A stretch of 64,000 nucleotides of DNA, from positions 2,511,714-2,575,713 of the forward strand of contig VFFE01007724.1 in the NCBI GenBank assembly GCA_008921705.1. Direction: 5' to 3'. This document shows, piece by piece, positions 60,480 to 64,000 of the stretch. Numbering within the stretch: position 1 is the first letter of the stretch; every line of letters starts with the position of its first letter. A program made the position numbers and the translations under genes. The notes beneath the pieces were generated by a model. That model saw nothing but the letters and a program-made list of their open reading frames with translations, had not been told where the DNA came from and searched no databases. The DNA is from Burhinus oedicnemus. Its lineage: Eukaryota; Chordata; Aves; Charadriiformes; Burhinidae.

Positions 60480-62340
60480 CTTCGGTTTTTAAAGCAAAGA
60501 CATGCTGGATGTAGACTAAATCAGCATCAGAAACTATACTGGTGATACGTAGCGTCAGTCCTTAGGCGGTGTTATCACCGCGTTTATGTTCAGGCACAAC
60601 TGTTACTACCGCATCTCAGTATAGAGAGATTTAGTCTCGTACGTTGTTCTCCAAACCCTACATCCCTTTCTAGACCTGCACAACGTTCTGGAGCTGAAGG
60701 CAAATCTTGTTGCCCGCCATGAGCCAGTACTCCTCTTTCCCCAGCAATACTTGGGATTGAGAGGAGAGCTGTTGTGCTACCGAGGTCCCTGGAGGGAAGA
60801 AGGAAGGAGAAATGTTGAAGCACGGCGGAGCGGAGTAGAGTGAAAAACAGTGGGAAAGTTCAGGAAAGGGATCCCAACCTTGGGGACAAGGTTGAGCAAA
60901 AGTAATGCTATGTATGAACTGATACCGCGTATCACTGCTGCGAGGGGGAGTTAAAATCTTTATGGGCTCCAACAACAACTTTGTGTCATTTCTGCACAAG
61001 TTGTGTTAGGATCAGGTGGAAGTTTGATGGCTAAAGGTGGGATCATGGTATATGGGATGGAAACTATCAGCTCCCTCCCTGAAAAATCCCAACTGTAGTA
61101 GAGGGATGAATGAGTAGATTTTTTTCATATAGTTAGTAGGGGACAATATGCTTAAAAGATTCTTGGAGCACTCCAATGGGAAGATACATATATCCGCCTT
61201 GAAGTAGTGAGGAGCAGACTTTACACACCTGGATTTCAATAGCTCATCAAGTGACAATAAGGGTGTAGTTAGCTTATGACACCATTATTTCTTACTTTTC
61301 AGTGCAAAAACCAGCCCCAAGATAAAACTACTCCAGGGTTTTATGTGGATAAAGAATGGCAGAATAGCTCACCTGGTATTGCCTTCTTCGGTGATAGTTT
61401 TTAGGCTGTTGGTTGATGTGTGGCTGGTGGCAAGCGATTGATATTCATATGAACGTTTTCTTTCTAGTTTTGAAACCTTTTTTCCCCCCTAGTGTTCCTT
61501 TGAGAATTAGATAACAACATGCCCAGGATTGCCCTGTCAGCAAAGACTACCTTCTGCCTTTTCCTCCCGTATTTGAGAGCCACGTGCTTTCAGTGTCAGT
61601 GCGAGAGTTAAATTTCAGAGCACTGAAGGATGCTGGTCTTTGAAAATTAATCATGGATTGTAATAATTACTGATACTTACCAGGTGAAAAATGTGCCCAG
61701 GACAGTGTTATTCCAGTACACAGAAATGTCACAGGATAAACTGCTACCGTGTCCCGTCATTCCTGCCATGGGCATTGAGATATAGAACCTCAGTGGGATT
61801 CGGAGACGTCGATAGCCTGGTGTGGCTGGGACTGGCCTTCGCTCCGCTGGGATGTGCTCTCAGGTGAGGGGTGTAAAAAGCTTATCAAATTATGAGGCAC
61901 CGTCAGACCTTGCCTGGGGCTATACGCTGGGAAACATGAGGGGGTGTGCTGTGCTTGATTAGCGTCAAGATTTTAAAACGAGGTGGATGTTAACGCAGCA
62001 AAATACAGATTTTTAACACAATGTGAAGGGAAGTCTCTCCTAAAATAACTGGAGATGTTAATGAGCTCTCTACAAGAGGCTTAACTCAGGATGCTTATAA
62101 TCTTTTAGTGTGTGATTGTGGCTGTTCTTAAAAAAAAAAATGAATAGACCTTTCAGAATTCAAAGGACTATTTTCCTTTCCCTTCTGATCTGGCCTTCCT
62201 TTCTCCCCGCATACCCCGAGTTGTCAACTTTCATTCTCTCCCGCGATCCCGGAAAACGTGAAGGCCGGGATCAGGGAATACGTTTTTTCTCAATTAAAAA
62301 CAGAAAGTAGGCAATGAAAAATAATTAAAAGACTTGAAGA
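60480..62340. other. unique non-coding sequence, no gene seen
   Basis: Frames of up to 109 codons on both strands lack motifs. No repeat family was recognised before the G run at 62352. Confidence 0.5.
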
Positions 62341-62347
62341 AACAGCA

Positions 62348-62362
62348 GGGGAGGGGGGGGGG
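62348..62362 (+). repeat. G-rich homopolymer next to the assembly gap
   Basis: GGGGA followed by a run of about ten G residues. It lies 25 bases left of the gap and is a likely cause of sequencing dropout. Confidence 0.85.
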
Positions 62363-62386
62363 AAAGGAACGGATATCTTGTGCGCA

Positions 62387-62499
62387 NNNNNNNNNNNNNN
62401 NNNNNNNNNNNNNNNNNNNNNNNNNNNNNNNNNNNNNNNNNNNNNNNNNNNNNNNNNNNNNNNNNNNNNNNNNNNNNNNNNNNNNNNNNNNNNNNNNNN
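62387..62499. other. assembly gap (113 N)
   Basis: There are 113 undetermined bases between 'tgcgca' and a poly-A run. The frames that cross it are artefacts of reading N as X. Confidence 0.99.
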
Positions 62500-62528
62500 A
62501 AAAAAAAAAAAAAAAAAAAAAAAAAAAA
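62500..62528. repeat. poly-A tract (at least 29 A)
   Basis: At least 29 A residues directly follow the gap, so the true tract may be longer. It could be the poly-A tail of a retroposed sequence hidden in the gap, or a plain homopolymer. The sequence right of it (cagctgatggggaaac) resembles no tail-adjacent repeat I know. Confidence 0.9.
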
Positions 62529-64000
62529 GCAGCTGATGGGGAAACTTCATCATGTATTGCATATTGAAAGCACATCCTGTAGTTTTAATGACAAACGATG
62601 ACATTACATTCCCCAGAACGACTGTTGAATTATCACAGTTACAAGGGGAAATCATGTTGACTTCTTGGTGACTCAGCTCCACGTTTCCACCTGCCTCTGA
62701 AGACCCCACATGTTTTCCAACAGACTTTGTTTTCATAATTATTAATTGCTAGTTAATGATGTGCTGTGTATTATCGAGGGATAAAAAGTGACTAGTTGGC
62801 TACTTAGTACCATGGTCAAGTTTGTCTACGCACCCACTCTAGGGCGCCACTTTTCCCTAAAAAACAAAAGGTGGTGTAAAGGGTGTCAGCTGTAAATATC
62901 CTTATGGTAATCAAGCCGTGTAAAGGTCTGGGCTGCACACATCAGTGTTTTTTCCACTGCTGTGGGCAAATAAAAGATGAGGCCATTAAAAGAAAAGCAA
63001 TTGAAGTTCCCTTTCCCCCATTTGTTGAATTCTTCTGTTTTGTCCTGATAATCCTTTCTGCATAATCAGTTTTAGTGCTGCCTTTGGGTAGTCTGTTACT
63101 TTCCATCGATGCTTGGTTGGGTCTTTTGCACCATATTAAGGGAGAACGTAATGCTTGGAAATTAGCAACACATGACGGTAAAATCATAAAGATGATCAAG
63201 GACGCTTTACAAATATTATATTTCAAGTGACTCATATTCCTTTAACCAAGCAGAGAACTTAAATGGCAATTTAAGAATATATTTTCTAAATCTCCTCAAT
63301 CGCATCCTGCCTAGAGATGCCATTAGCCCACTTGTTGAACTGGTTCTGGGAATTTAATGAGGGGAATACATTTCTGTTGTATTTTATACTTCTATTTAAT
63401 TCCATCTTGTCTGAAGCTTTTAACTTCAATATCTGAACTTAAAATCATTCTTTAACTTCTGCTTTCCCAACCCTGACCTCCAGTTTCCAAAAAAAATACT
63501 TGAAGGCAGTAAAGTGTTACATAGGCACATAGCGTTAGAAACACGAGGAGAAAACGACAACTTCTTCTGGAGAAACCTTACTACACAGATATACCAAATA
63601 TTTTGATATCCTCAAACCTGTGCAAAATAGGCGTTGTGGGATGGAGGTTTTGTTTCTTCAAGTGGTTTCACAAAGTTGGGTTATTTCTGTGGAGACTTGG
63701 GCCCTGAAATAGTTGCCATGAGCCCCTGCTGCTGGGTTAGGAAATACTTCTGTCTCTGGAGCGGTGGTCAGCATGACCAGGACGTGACCGCAGGGAGACC
63801 CGAGACTAGCTGCTGTAACTTAAATAAGTATCTTTCTCACAGATAGCGGTAGAAAATGAAAACAGGACAAGGAGCTAAATAATAGGAGCTACGCATGAAG
63901 TCAGATGGAAAGAGTAAATCTTTGTAGACATTTAATGGCGTTATATTCTAAGCTTTGGGAAATTTTATTTGAAATTTTTTTACAACAGTAAATATAGTCT
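62529..64000. other. unique non-coding sequence, no gene seen
   Basis: Short frames only (60-97 codons), with no motif. A weak CTCF-like match (12 of 14 core positions) lies at 62834-62847 on the plus strand. Confidence 0.5.

Noticed and set aside
62290..62736. Frames crossing the assembly gap
   Set aside because: They depend on undetermined bases read as X and on a poly-A/poly-T run.
62834..62847. CTCF-like core on the plus strand
   Set aside because: It has two mismatches in the invariant AG step, so it is weaker than the 55.57 kb site.

Overview
This window looks like vertebrate, most probably avian, nuclear DNA. It is AT-rich and has no operon-like gene packing. It contains one clear chicken-repeat-1 (CR1) LINE 3' fragment and a second short CR1 tail, both ending in the ATTCTRTG-type terminus typical of bird CR1. 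Interspersed repeats are otherwise sparse and very old (MIR-like SINE fragments and decayed CR1-like pieces). A crocodilian or turtle source is not excluded, but I would expect a higher repeat load there. The species cannot be named from the sequence alone.

I find no protein-coding exon, tRNA, rRNA or CRISPR array that I can defend. The open frames are short, are scattered over both strands and resemble no family I recognise, except where they lie in LINE remnants. The window reads as intergenic or deep-intronic sequence.

Layout: 1-15.5 kb is unique non-coding sequence with a MIR-like SINE near 0.35 kb, weaker MIR-like fragments near 6.7 and 12.6 kb, and microsatellites. A CR1 3' fragment lies at 15.54-16.35 kb (+), with a CR1 tail at 18.14-18.22 kb (+). 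18.3-40 kb is mostly unique and AT-rich, with GC-richer patches near 18.8, 31.4 and 39 kb, a possible old CR1 piece near 20.9 kb (-) and two MIR-like pieces near 36.4 and 36.6 kb in opposite orientation. At 40.1-41.6 kb there is a long, heavily decayed CR1-like ORF2 on the minus strand; it is recognisable because about ten separate protein motifs occur in the expected order. Another old CR1-like piece lies near 43.5 kb (-), followed within 1 kb by a tandem pair of ZNF143-like sites and an RFX X-box-like palindrome. 45-64 kb is mainly unique sequence with a MIR-like piece (45.65 kb), an open frame with a single stop codon (47.06-47.53 kb), a CTCF-like site (55.57 kb), a small CpG-rich patch with a GC-rich hairpin (57.15-57.40 kb) and a 113-base assembly gap (62.387-62.499 kb) between poly-G and poly-A.

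No genes can be shown to work together here. Any function would probably be regulatory (the CTCF-, ZNF143- and RFX-like sites) or reside in conserved non-coding elements, which need cross-species alignment to detect. I found nothing that amounts to a new biological system; the most informative items are the decayed LINE ORF2 and the cluster of candidate regulatory motifs at 43.68-44.29 kb.
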